Translations under genes and position numbers: made by a program
Part shown: piece by piece, positions 44,946 to 56,357 of the stretch
Layout: the number at the start of each line of letters is the position of its first letter
How positions within the stretch are numbered: the stretch's first letter is position 1
Source of the DNA: Sambucus nigra
Taxonomy: Eukaryota > Streptophyta > Magnoliopsida > Dipsacales > Adoxaceae
DNA: 64,000 nucleotides
Direction of reading: 5' to 3'
Assembly (NCBI GenBank): GCA_949130495.1
Contig: OX422207.1
Location: 830,092,073-830,156,072 of the forward strand
The notes under the pieces: generated by a model
What the model was told of the DNA's origin: nothing
Seen by the model: the letters and a program-made list of their open reading frames with translations, nothing else
Databases searched by the model: none

Positions 44946-45484
44946 TCATTTGTGATGGTAACCCAACATATGGACTGGAGATCCCAAGAAATATGTTCAA
45001 AGGATAATAACAAGTCACAAGTGATATGGGTTGAATCATGCGATTATTAATTAAAATAGAACGGGGTTTTACTCCGAGTCCATCCCTAAGGAGCATGATA
45101 TCCTGAAGCGAGTTAAGGATGAGTTATGATAACTCTTAATGAGATCTATAGCTTTATTTTGAGTGGGGTACTTAGCTACAGGAGTATTCTTGATAGACTC
45201 ACCTATGTGAATGTGGAAGTGTGGCCGCTTCCTATGGATATTTTGGGCAAATTCCTAGAGCGTCCACTATACTGGGATATAAGCACATGGCCGTAACGTG
45301 CTAGCTATTAGACTTACATCCAAGTAGGGTTGTGTGTGGGATGTTGTCAGAGATAGAGTTCAAAACTACGGTTACTCTAGTATATTCTGAATCATCTTTA
45401 CTACGTAAAGGTTCAAGTCGAAAGACACCTTTGCTTATGCACAATTCTATAGATTAATGCTCGATAAAATGTTTTCAAATTTTG
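44946..45484 (+). other. copia 3' untranslated region
   Basis: Non-coding stretch between pol and the polypurine tract, typical of copia elements. Confidence 0.6.
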
Positions 45485-45495
45485 CAAGTGGGGGA
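45485..45495 (+). promoter_or_regulatory. copia polypurine tract
   Basis: AAGTGGGGGA directly before the 3' LTR. Confidence 0.88.
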
Positions 45496-45496
45496 T

Positions 45497-46457
45497 TGTC
45501 AGAACAACTTTGCTTTTCCAAAACTAAAAGTTGTTAACGGTAACTTTAAGATGCAAAACTTTGAAAAGCCTTTAGGCAGTGTCCCACATCGGTGGGAGAG
45601 TTAAAATGTGTTGGGTATATTTACAATTTTTTGGGACCAAAGGTTCAGCCCTTTGGGCATTCAATGTTTTGTGGGTATGTGGGGCAGACCCAATGTGCCA
45701 AGTCACACACGCGCGCGCCCGCCGCCGCTGCCGTTCGGCCGGCCCGTGCCCGTGTCCGGGTCCGGGTCTTGGGTCTTGGGCTTGGGCTCATTAAGAAATA
45801 ATTTTTTTGGACAAATACATAACTGTTTTTTGGGCTTTAAAAAATATTTTTTAACCATTTTTTTAATTCCGAAAAATCAAAACATGTTTTATTCTGAGTT
45901 GATTTCTTCAACCGAGTTGCCCACTACTTCCAGTTTTTTCTCTCCACATTTGTTTACCAACGTCTATTTTTTGTTGCCCATAAAAAGAGGTTGCAGCCTC
46001 TGTTTTTTAAAACAGTTATCTCCCCACAAATCTGAAAACAGTTCCAACAAAAGAAAAAAACACATACAGTTCATCTTCAAAAACTGTTCCGAATTTTTTT
46101 TTCTCCTAGAATAATTAATCTCGTTCGTTGTACAGATTAATTATATTTAGAATCGAGCAATTATACAGAATGGATGTATACAGACCGGATTGATTCTTGT
46201 GCCTTATCAAACCGTATTTTAATTTTTGGAGGCTGTTTTATCCTGGGGGTGGCGAGGCTTCGAGACTGTCAGCACACTTTGGGCAGAGCCGCGAAACACC
46301 TTAAAGAGAGCGACATTGTCCGCGACTCAGCCGTGTTCTAGACTGTCCAGTTCGGGATTTCTTATATTTTTCTGCCCCAGATTTATTTGCTCCAAAATTG
46401 GGTAATTTCGTTCCTAATTTTTAATTCTGCATTTAATTATTTACTGTTGCTACAACA
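45497..46457 (+). repeat. copia 3' LTR
   Basis: 961 bp. Same order as the 5' LTR but with an extra 52-bp segment near 45,990-46,040 and a different CCGGGT/TTGGGC copy number (about 45,744-45,786). Confidence 0.93.
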
Positions 46458-46462
46458 ATTAC

Positions 46463-46733
46463 TGATATGGAGAATCTACGATTTGTGATAGTTTCTTGAG
46501 AGGGAGATGAAGAGAATGGAAAATGAAGGGATGAAAATTAAAATTGGAACGAACATAAGAGATATTAAGTTGGTCTGATTGTAGAGGGGTGAATAAATGA
46601 AAGGAGAATTTGTAATAAATAAGATATTAAAATTGTGTGATTGAAGAGAGGGGTAAGTATACACATGCCACGTGGGTAGGCTAGGTGATTAGGAAGAGTA
46701 AATATGTGTTGTGCATTTTATGATAGTATATAT
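46463..46733. other. unassigned flank between copia and the inverted LTR
   Basis: No gene. Contains a GCCACGTGGG G-box-like site near 46,668 and TATATATAG near 46,728; whether these act as a promoter is not supported. Confidence 0.4.
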
Positions 46734-47050
46734 AGATCTTCTTTTTGAGTGTATTGGGATGAGATTTAAGAAAAACTCAAAACACATACCTGACTCAATT
46801 TTTCGTGTAAAATCCAAATCTGACGTCGGATTGATGATTTGAATAATTTTTGGATCTGATTTTTCTGAGTATTGAAAATATGAGAATTCATGATGTTGTT
46901 TCTTTTTAATGATGGTTCTTATCCCAAAACTTTTGTAGATCTTTGGTAATTATTAATTGGATATTATGGGACTTAGAAAAGATCAGTAGACCCTTAATAA
47001 GATTTAAATTAAAGTGATTGGGATTTAATTGATTAGAATGATGATAATTA
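46734..47050 (+). repeat. inverted-repeat arm 1 (317 bp)
   Basis: Begins AGATCTTCTTTTTGAG. It is the reverse complement of 48,663-48,979, with some mismatches. Confidence 0.88.
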
Positions 47051-47944
47051 CATTGAAAGATATTTCGGTTGCTAGATTCATGTGTTGGATTCTAATTGGT
47101 ATGCATGAGGATTAAGGATAGGTCCAGTAGGGAAGATTTAATATAAGGGAGGGTAGCCTTAGGGTTACAATTTGAATACCAAGGACTTAGTTTAAGCTCA
47201 TTATTGATTTCGCAAGGACTGAGTGTAGTACAAGAGCGTAGTGGTATGGCTCCTGGATAGAGATGGGAGTTTAGAACACATTTGGTTGAAAGAGGGTATG
47301 AGGTTATCCGGATCGCATAGTTGAAGTTGTTGGACCTCCTCGATCGATAAAGTTAAGTAGTAGTGTATTGGAGGGGTTCCTTGTTTGGATTTCGCTTTGC
47401 GAGACGCTCCGCGCATGAACCTTAACGGCGTCGGGAGTGGAGGTATGTTATAGGATTCGAGGATACTTAAATTATGAAGTAAAGATATGATATTTTAATA
47501 CGTGGAATTTAAAAGAGAGATAATGCTACGTATGGGAATTATCTTAGGGTAATATGAGTACCTTATTGATATTATATTATAGGTATGATAAAGCCTATTT
47601 GATTGATGATTTATGTGTATGACATACCTAGCATACTTGCTATCGGTGGGAGGTTTGCGCGTGAGGGCAGTCATATCCTGATGAATCCATGGGATCTTTG
47701 ATTTGTCGCTCGAGAAGATAGGTCTATGAAAGACTTATCGGGGAGTTGATAAGCCCGCTGACTGTGGGTACGTAGGTATGTGCGTGACCCATGGGTATGA
47801 GAACTATGTTCGCCTCCAATTTGTATGTTGTTGTTTATGGTTCGTGGAATCCTTACCGAACCTTTAGTCCCTATTCGGCGACCCACGATAATGGGACATG
47901 ATCGCAGAGTAATGCATTGCACCGCAGCTGTGACTCGGGGTGCC

Positions 47945-47990
47945 GTATTATATATGAATATATATATGTATATATATATATATATATAAT
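47945..47990. repeat. TA-rich microsatellite
   Basis: ATATATGAATATATATATG then a TA run, within the inverted LTR. Confidence 0.8.
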
Positions 47991-48109
47991 GAATTAAATA
48001 TACGAATGGTTATATTGTGCTTAAATCATCTACTGTGTGATAATTGTAGAAAACGGTGAATTGAGAAAAGAATTGAAATAAGTTAATGAATATTTATTGA
48101 AGAGCTTAA

Positions 48110-48168
48110 TTCATATTAATGAGAAATGATTCATGTTAATGAGAAATGATTCATATAAATGAGAAATG
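48110..48168. repeat. three tandem 20-bp units
   Basis: TCAT-A/G-TTAATGAGAAATGAT-like unit repeated three times. Confidence 0.8.
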
Positions 48169-48662
48169 TATAAGAAAGATTGTATAACGTATGGTATGGG
48201 ACATACGGGGTTATGATATGGGATGGAATCATATTATGGAAACTAGTTAGGAGGAACCATTAACTAGGAGGTTAATAGGAAACGTTAAGTGTGCACTCTA
48301 GTTGAGAGGTGAGAATGGCAAGTTAGAGTTGGGTCTAACATGTACATAATAAAAGATTTATTGCACTTATTAAATACTTGCTGTTTTAAAAATCATTTAC
48401 ACATTCGGGCTCTGACCCGTTTCCTTGCATATTTTCTCTTCTATTCTATCTCTATATTAGGTGTCCAGCAGCAGGGACGCCAACCTTAGCAAATTCTGAC
48501 AGGCTATGGAACTATGGAGTTTTGCTTAGACGCTTATCTTCATTTGATTCACAGTGTTCTCTTAGTATGGCATGTCGCCCAAAGGATTCAATTATCTTTT
48601 TCTATCGGGGTCAAATACTCTTGTATTCGTGTCATTTTAATACATTTCATATTCGTGTCATT

Positions 48663-48979
48663 TAATTATCATCATTTTAATCAATTAAATCCCAATCAAA
48701 TTAATTCAAATCTTAACTAGGGCTTACTTATCTTCTCTAAGTCCCATAATATCCAATTAATAATCACCGAAGATCTACAAAAGTTTTGGGATAAGAACCA
48801 ACATTAAAAAGAAACAACATCATGAATTCTCATATTTTCAATACTCAGAAAAATCAGATCAAAAAATTATTCAAATCATCAATCCGACATGAGATTTGGA
48901 TTCTACACGAAAAATTGAGTCAGGTATGTGTTTTGAGTTTTTCTTAAATCTCATCCCAATGCACTTAAAAAGAAGATCT
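48663..48979 (-). repeat. inverted-repeat arm 2 (317 bp)
   Basis: Ends AAAAAGAAGATCT, pairing with arm 1 across a spacer of 1,612 bp. Confidence 0.88.
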
Positions 48980-49932
48980 AAACATTCCAAATTGGCTCTT
49001 CTCATTCCACTCGTTTTTGCCTCTTTTTCCAGAAAATTATCAACGTATTATCTTCAAGAACACGAAATTATTTTCAGAATTTCCTCCATAGATATATGAT
49101 TATTTTGTGGATTATTGTCATCCAACAACATGAGTTTACTTCCTATATCATTTCAGTTTCTCTAATCCATAAAACAACTCCATTATGTCTTCCAAACATG
49201 AAAAATCATCTCTTTTCATAAATATTCTAACATGGACAATATACGAACTTAAGTTGCAAATATCAAACACTTGCCTCTAATGAAGATCTGATCCTTTGGA
49301 GTTGAATAACACAGGTGGTGATGGTGGTGGTGACATTTGACCTTTGGTTCTCCTCCTTTCCAAGCAATCTTTTTCTTTCCAAGCAACCTTTCACTCTCTC
49401 TAAGAAGATGACTTTTCAATTTTGTGTAGAAGAGATGAAATGAACCTATGTACACTAATCTCCAAATACTTATAATAAGACAAAATCCGAAATCACTATT
49501 CATCCCCCTTGTAAAAATTACCAAAATACCCTTTTGGGTTATCTTTTCATTTCCAAATGACTCGAGACTCAAAATTAACATCCAAATAGACTTTTCTGAC
49601 TATTTCGAACCTTCCGGATGCAACGACGCAGTGGAAATGACTATAAGGTCGATAGAAAATAAATTTTCTTTTGAATTTAATAAATTAGTCCCAACACGTC
49701 CCATACCGCGTCTGACTAAAAATTCAAATTACCGAATTTATATCACACCATCATAACAATGACATCATATTCATATATTACCTAAATATCTTTAAGTAAT
49801 ATTCAGAATCATCCATTTTAATATCCACAATCTGGATAAAACCCAAATGAATTAATTAATAATAAGATCCAATTAATCCATTAATTTAAAATATAACCCA
49901 TTTTAAAAATCATTAAAATTACGGGTATTTAC

Positions 49933-50246
49933 GTAAATTCCTTTGGTTTTCATATGGTGGTGAATGATTATATTAACTGTAATGAGAATGCTCAAATTTT
50001 ATTGAGTCATTTGCATTTTGAGGACAGTAATTATATGTATTTCTAGTATGGGGTTCTAAATTTTGTATATTTGTAGTTTGAGGTCTATTTTACACGCAAA
50101 TGAAATGTTGAAGTTCATAATGATTGATGAACATGATGAGGTCTTAATAAAGGTTGTAGCCAAAGCCTAAGGCTAAGCCGTTGCTATATGTGAACCCAAG
50201 AGATTGTAACCCCCGTTGTGTTAGGGAGATGACAAACATTATTATA
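49933..50246. other. intergenic, nothing recognised
   Basis: No gene or repeat could be supported. Confidence 0.5.
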
Positions 50247-50715
50247 CAAGGTTCTAAAAAGTGCGGGGCGTGACCGAAGCGTGGAGACCAAGCCTTAAGC
50301 CTTACAAGCCTAGGTGGGCCTTAGGCGTAAAAAGGCGTTTAGCCCTTTTTAATATATTTTAACATTTTTAACTACAACAAGACTATTAAAAATACTAAAA
50401 TGGTACATACCCTAAAATATGTCTCAATATATGCAAACTAAAGTACTATTTTTTTTTAAATACTAAGGAAAAAAACGCGTGTTTTTTTTGGACGAGAAGC
50501 AGAGAGGTTTGGAATATCATTTGTCTTTTGATTGTTTTGAATGAGACATTGGTTCGGTTTTTTAAAAAATCTTTAAAAGGCGGTATCATTTCACTAAAGC
50601 GTTTTTGTTTTTTAAAAAAGTGCACATTAACCATTTTACCAAGAACAAGGCGTAAAAAACTTAAGGCGAGGCGTTTCACCTAACCTCAAGCCTAGGCGCG
50701 CCTTTTACAACACTG
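50247..50715. mobile_element. non-autonomous element with AGGCG-rich ends
   Basis: Left end CAAGGTTCTAAAAAGTGCGG and, inverted, the right end CAGTGTTGTAAAAGGCGCGC share a partial terminal inverted repeat. Inside both ends are AGGCG/GCCTAG motifs typical of a widespread plant repeat. Flanking 8-mers (TTATTATA and TTATCTTC) match at only five of eight, so a hAT target duplication is weak. Confidence 0.5.
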
Positions 50716-52310
50716 TTATCTTCATTTCCTTTCTTTACTAATGCATTAGTTCCTTTCCCTCCTGTCAATCCAAACAAACTGGTCGTAGCTTCAGTTTTTT
50801 GTCGTTGATACTTGATTCAACATGAACAGCGAGAGAAACAAGAGTTTTGCATGTTATGTTAATCCCACATCATGTTTGACTCGATATACGTGGAAGATTA
50901 AACGCCTCTTTCTTGTATGCTAGAAACGATAATGAAAAACAAATCAAAAAACAACCAAAATTACATAGATTTTACGTGATAATAATATATATCTTTTAGA
51001 TTACAAGATATTAATTGAGATGGCATTAATGGAAAATGAACAAGGCAACAATAATAGGTAATTCTAAAAGCATATAAAAAACTGACTTTTACCAAACAAA
51101 ACCTCAGAAAAAATTTCTCCATGGTTTGAGAAATATATATAATCACATAAAAGATTTATGGTCATCATTACCCAATACTCTTGTATATATATGCAAGGTT
51201 GTCAAATTGCGTATCGGAGCCATATCGTTTTTTCAAAAAATCGTGTATCGTATTGTATCGTGTGATACACTTTGATATTCAATAACGATATAAATAATAT
51301 TATATACATTAATATATGTACGTGTGGTATCTAAAATTAATATAAAAGACAAATCAACACAAATTATATGCACTATTAAATATTTAATAATGTCTAAAGC
51401 ATTAATCAGTTCAAAATATAATCAAGTGTTCATGATACATATTTCACAACATAATTCCAAAAGCCAAAATTTTCTAATTGTTCCTCCCCAATGACAAACA
51501 TCACGTTAATTACATGGCAATTATATCATATTACATCGAAATTTTTTCTAAATTGTCCTTGATTTTTTACTCTCGCAACTTGCTCAATTCAATCCCCAAA
51601 CCCTTTTACGAACTCCCAAATCCTCTGCATGTTCTATTTTTTTTTATTAAAAAAGCTAAGTGGCATCATTTAGCCGAAAAACAGACGTAAAAACTATTAA
51701 ACATAGATAAACCTCTAGCAAAACTACGAATTAAAAACTATTACACATAGACACACCTCTAGCAAAACTATGAATTAATCCCAACTTAATTAGAACAATG
51801 TTTACCTTTTTTGTTTTCTTTTGGTACATAGGTAAACAGCAATAGCCGCAATCTAAATGCTAAGAGTTGACACATCTTGCAGGAGATCTCCCACACCACC
51901 ATTTCTCATCCATCCCCTAGCAATTGGCTAGAAATCCCCGCACAGTTATTTTCTTCGCAGCATATGTGCTTAAGCCTCGGCCAGATCGATTGAACACAAT
52001 CCCATGTTGGCCCAAAAAGAAAAAAACAGTGCCCTATGTTCACTCCTTCCATGACATTCTTATTCCGCGGTGTCCTATTTTCATCATCAAATGATTATTC
52101 CATCCTTTATTTTATTTGGAACATAATTGAATAAAAAATTATTGAGTTACTTTTTTCTTTGGATCATAATTAAATCGAAATTTATTGACTTATTCTAATG
52201 TGCAACTTCAATGAAATCGCAATAGTTCCCTTCGTTGATTTACTACTACATTAGGATGAAATCGAATTGGGCGCGAATATTTCTTTCTTAGTTCTCATCA
52301 ATTTCACATC
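50716..52310. other. intergenic with a TATCG-rich repeat scrap
   Basis: At about 51,195-51,300 a stretch with repeated TATCG (ATCGTGTATCGTATTGTATC) begins AAGGTTGTCAAATTGCG, resembling the left end of a plant MITE. No right end found. The rest holds no recognised feature. Confidence 0.4.
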
Positions 52311-52975
52311 GCAAGGTATACATGCTGCCATTTGCAGCTCCGCCATAGAGGGGAAGCTAAGGTGTTTACTTGAGCAAGACTCCTTAAGCCAAGCAAACCT
52401 GTTCGCGTTGAAAACCCCAAGCTAGTATTTTGAGATATAACGTGTCAAATAGCCTTAGCGTTACTGCAATCTTGGAGGGCATGTATCGTTTGCCATTCTT
52501 TCTCTCTTACCGGGCAGTCGAGCTATTCAATTAACGGCTTTTTCCCACCCACCCTTCTTGTCTTGGAGAGAAATTGGCCCCTTTCCTTACCTTGAATCCA
52601 ATGCCTCCTTTGATGCATTGGAAGCTCCTCAAAATTCCTTTCCATCTGTCTAAGGGTGTGGAAACGTTGCTAATCACGAAAGAGGCTTTGAGGCATTTTG
52701 CTGATAAAACCTGAGAATGAAGGCTGCTCAGATTCCATCCCACTTCGGCAAAGTTAGCTATCTTGGTATCTCTTGAAGATCTAATTCCTAAGCCTCCCCA
52801 TAGCCTTGAGATTGAGTAACGGAGTCCATATTGACGAAGTGGTACCCTTTCTTGTCCAGTTTATTTGACCATAGGAAAGACTGGTTAATCTTGTCCAAAG
52901 AGTTGCACGTGCTGTCCGAAAGCCACAAGCGGGGAGGACTGAAGTGGCGGACTTTATGAGAGTAGTTCAAGCGTC
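52311..52975 (-). pseudogene. LINE (non-LTR) reverse transcriptase C-terminal fragment
   Basis: LDKINQSFLWSNKLDKKGYH (52,970-52,790) is the LINE motif normally I-x-x-F-L-W-G. After a frameshift near 52,790, SRDTKIANFAEVGWNLSSLH, LSAKCLKASFVISNV and LDRWKGILRSFQCIKGGIGF follow (52,743-52,531), matching the post-RT region that normally reads LGIR-x-N-A-LAK-W. A degraded remainder reaches about 52,311. No poly(A) tail or target duplication identified. Confidence 0.7.
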
Positions 52976-54060
52976 AAGTTGAGACAGCTTGCTTTCCGAC
53001 CCAAGGGACATGCCTGAAGTTTCTACACCATGTGCTTGTACGTGTGCTCAGTGACACTCGTGAAGGATGGGCGTGTGATACTTCCCAAGGTCTTCCATTC
53101 TCAAGGAGAGCTTCTCTATAAAGAGAAGGAACAGGTAAGAAGAATGTGGGTCCCTCGTTGGCTTGAATTCAAGAGTTCTCTCTCTGTTCTAAAGGATGGA
53201 GAAAGGTTGACGACATGCAAAAATTAATGAATTCAGAATTTATGTTCATTAAGGACTTAAATAAGTAAGGTGTGTTACACAAACTAGCATAGGGCAATGA
53301 ACATGGCCCACATTCTCAACTACAGTTATAATTACAGCATTCTGATAAAATATACATGGAAACTTCCTGGAAGAGACAGAAGGTTGGCTTCTTAGTACAT
53401 TTTCACAAAGATTATGTTGTTCTTGACAACTTGACCTAAACAACTGTTTAGAAAGGGTAACAAAGGGATTTAATCTACTACGAAAGGTAAAAAAATAATA
53501 ATTTCCTTCTAAAAAACAAGAATAGTGGAATTGCAATACAAATGATGTAAACAAAAAAATCACATGGCACAGCAAATTTTGCTATTCCAACAACAAACCC
53601 AAGTTGGAACATCCTGATTCAAATTTAATGTAGATTATCTAATCACATATAGACCACAATGAAGTGAAATTTCCTGGTTATCATCAAAAATTAAAGATAC
53701 AATATCGAAGATGGTTTTCACTAATCATGTATCCAGCAAATCGAAGAATAACTATAATGACAAGCAAAACAAATTAAGATGTTTTTCACTCATCATGTAT
53801 CCAGCAAATCAAAGAATAACTATAATGATAAACAAATATAGTCAAGAAATAGCACAGCAAAGTATGAGCTCAGAGAGGGAACATCTTTATTAATTTATTG
53901 GGTTTTGGTAGAAAACACATACAATTACAACCAGTTAGGTTACCAAACCATGATTACATTTCAAGAACAAGCTTTCTTTAGCAATTAGACTAGCAACATT
54001 TACTTTTCATCTACGAATCCTACCCTCATTTATAAACAAATAAAAAAACAATATTAAAAA
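52976..54060. other. intergenic; contains a 68-bp direct duplication
   Basis: Nothing coding is supported. At 53,709-53,835 two copies of a 68-bp unit (TCATGTATCCAGCAAATC, AAGAATAACTATAATGA) stand in tandem. Confidence 0.55.
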
Positions 54061-54118
54061 TAAAACAGAAGTATTTTACAAACAAATCAGAAAATCCTCA
54101 GCACTCCATCCCTTGACT

Positions 54119-54660
54119 TCACGGTCTAGTGAAAACGCCCCATAGCTTTCCACGGCCGAGGCTATCCAAGAGCTTCTTAGCACCCTCAACTTCCATCTCC
54201 ACAAGTTTCTGCAAGTACACACAAGCATCCAAAGCCACCATTTCCTTTCTACATTTCTTAGAATGGACAAGTGAAGCCAATATTGAAACAGGGTATTTTT
54301 TATCCAAGTTCTGTAACAAAGGGTCCAGAAGTTGAATAACACTCACTATCCCTCTCTCTTCTTTCCTGAAAATCCGTCTGTTATCCGCTTGAAGCATTAT
54401 AGATGAAATTGCCATAGCAGCTGCTTCTTTCTCCTCCACTGCCTTACCTTCCAACATTAAAACTAGAGGTGAAATACACCCACATTCACCTAACTCTTTC
54501 CGGGTTTTCGAATTGAACCCTAAATTATGAACTACTCTAGCAGCTGCAATTCTCACACCCAACACCCCACAACTCAACACATTCATAATCCTACTCAAAA
54601 AGCCATCTGAAACAATAACTTCTGCAATAGTAGGACAAGATGCTAAATTACTCAGACATC
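54119..54660 (-). pseudogene. ARM-repeat protein, C-terminal fragment
   Basis: About 180 uninterrupted codons. CLSNLASCPTIAEVIVSDGF (54,657 down) leads into ARM-type helices (LGVRIAAARVVHNLGF, ECGCISPLVLMLEGKAVEEK, EAAAMAISSIMLQA) and the distinctive end HSKKCRKEMVALDACVYLQK, LVEMEVEGAKKLLDSLGRGK, LWGVFTRP, stop. This is the C-terminus of a plant armadillo-repeat protein of several hundred residues; such proteins act as protein-interaction scaffolds. Homology stops abruptly at about 54,660, where a repeat region begins, so the N-terminal two thirds are missing. It has no stops, suggesting a recent truncation or a captured fragment. An intron at the break cannot be excluded. Confidence 0.75.
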
Positions 54661-54960
54661 AAATGAATCATACATCAGACATCATAAATTATCAAATGAA
54701 TCATGTGTAAGGAGTCATAACAATTATCGAATGAACCAACTTCGGTAGGAAAGTGCCGAAATAAGTAAGCTAATTCGGCATAAAGGTAACGAATAAGGGT
54801 AGGAAGCAAATTCGGTAAGAAGGTGCCGATACAAGTAAGCTAATTCGGCAGAAAGGTAACAAATACGGGTAGGAAGGTAGTTCGGCAGGAAGTTGCCGAA
54901 AAAACTAAACTAATTCGGTAGGAGACTGATTTGCTAGGAAAATGCCGAATGAACTTCATT
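54661..54960. repeat. tandem repeats of about 70 bp with TTCGGCA/TGCCGAA motifs
   Basis: Starting near 54,738, units read TTCGGTAGGAAAGTGCCGAA, then TAAGCTAATTCGGCA-x-AAAGGTAAC and GGGTAGGAAG. There are about 2.7 copies. Within units TTCGG and CCGAA form short dyads. A short TCAAATGAATCAT duplication precedes them at the ARM fragment edge. Confidence 0.8.
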
Positions 54961-54970
54961 AAAAAAATAG

Positions 54971-55039
54971 AACAATGGTTCGGGAGGTTTATTTTGAGAT
55001 TTGACCTCCAACTTGGAGCCCCGATCCCGAACCACTGTT
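54971..55039. repeat. short foldback
   Basis: Arms AACAATGGTTCGGGA (54,971-54,985) and TCCCGAACCACTGTT (55,025-55,039) pair with one mismatch around a 39-bp loop. Confidence 0.8.
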
Positions 55040-56350
55040 AAGTTTTCTTCCAATTTTTATTTTTTTAATCCTTAAGAACAAACAAATAATAATATAAATA
55101 AGACCAAAAAAATTACCTCAAAAATATTATTTGGGGTAGTTTTGTTATCTTTAGTAGTCCCAAAACCATTGGTACCACCTTGCATTGTTATTTAAATGTT
55201 TAATAACATTGTTATTTAAATGTTTATGTGGGGACAAACTTTATGATTGTTGGTGAAGATGGTTAATGTAGTGAGGAATAAAATGGTATCAATGCAATTT
55301 AATTGGTATAGTGGAGACAGAAATCTATTGAATGTTGGAGTAATGAGAATAAATATTGTTAGATTTTAGTGGGTAGAGTGAGGTTGGATAGAGTGAGATT
55401 GGAGTGTAGTGAAAAGATAGTGGACAAAGAAATAAATGTGTAGGAAAGTGTGTTGAAATTATTGTGTATAAAATATTTATATCATGTGGTGGCCCTTACT
55501 AAAAATATTTATTATGTTGCTTGTGGTATTTTAAAGTAATATTTGGGGTGCCCTTAGCATTTCTCTTGTGGAATAAGAAACTCACTTGAAATAATTTATC
55601 CCATCTTATATCCTTTCCTAAACTACAACAAACATTAAATATGATAATTTTATTCAAAATTTATCCAACCAGTTTTAAAGTTCTTGTTATACAATGCAAC
55701 GTGAAAATACTTATAAAAATAGAGGTAAAATATGTAACGTTAAAAGACCTGTTTTATATTTGTGTGATACATTCTTTTAATGTAGAAAAAAATTATAAAA
55801 TGATAACGAATAATCTTAATCATTTTATTTCATATTCAGTATGGTTAAGATTATTTTTGGGTTATTTCGAATTTTATACAAATTATAGTTTTATAATGCC
55901 CAAACAATTACTCTCAATCATTATTAAGAATACCTAATTAATTTCAAGAAATAAACGATACTTAATAAATATTCACAATACCAAAATTTTAATAGTGATA
56001 ACAAATAAGTTTTGCTTAATATAAAGTATGAAAATGTGTTAACTGACCTGACGCCATTAAAATTCAATCGAAGCACACTTGATGGAACACAAACAGGTTG
56101 ATGAAGATTCCATTCAATTTCTACAAAAATTAAAAGGTTGAGTGAGATAACCAACTAATAAATCAGACTGAATTGTCATCATATAAGGCCATTCAAAATC
56201 CAAAAACTAATTGATCCCAACTCAATTTTTTTATGGTGTGGAATTCTCCTATAGTTGAAAAACCATATGGCTCCTCTTTCTATGCGTCCACCCCTGATAG
56301 ATTCCATTGTATGCAATGTTTGGAGGGGGAAGGGATATGTAAGGTTCATA
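55040..56350. other. AT-rich intergenic, nothing recognised
   Basis: Includes GGGGTGCCCTTAGCATTTCTC near 55,538, which resembles the end of a plant MITE, but no partner end was found. Confidence 0.4.
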
Positions 56351-56357
56351 CAAAACT

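Larger units (their letters stand above)
42689..46457 (+). mobile_element. copia-type element, internally deleted
   Basis: LTRs lie at 42,689-43,579 and 45,497-46,457 (TGTCAGAACA...TACAACA). Target duplication ATTAC is at 42,684-42,688 and 46,458-46,462. It keeps a polypurine tract (45,485-45,495) and pieces of gag, RT and the RNase H end in copia order. Protease, almost all of integrase and most of RNase H are missing. No tRNA-Met primer site follows the 5' LTR. Confidence 0.94.
46734..49932. mobile_element. rearranged gypsy LTR with inverted 5' part
   Basis: 46,734-about 48,640 is the reverse complement of the first part of an LTR related to that of gypsy-1. Recognisable blocks are TATGACATACCTAGCATACT (47,618), CATTCGGGCTCTGACCCG (48,402) and GGCATGTCGCCC (48,569). 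48,663-49,932 is the remaining part in forward orientation, with TTTTCTGACTATTTCGAACC then TTCCGGATGC at about 49,590 and an end ACGGGTATTTAC. The middle segment occurs in both halves. Confidence 0.75.

Noticed and set aside
45579..46114. Overlapping plus-strand frames up to 168 codons
   Set aside because: Lie in the copia 3' LTR over the CCGGGT array; all three frames stay open because of composition.
46668..46740. G-box plus TATA-like pair as a promoter
   Set aside because: Short motifs expected by chance in AT-rich DNA, and no gene follows.
55538..55570. MITE end GGGGTGCCCTTAGCATTTCTC
   Set aside because: No matching inverted end or target duplication within 1 kb.
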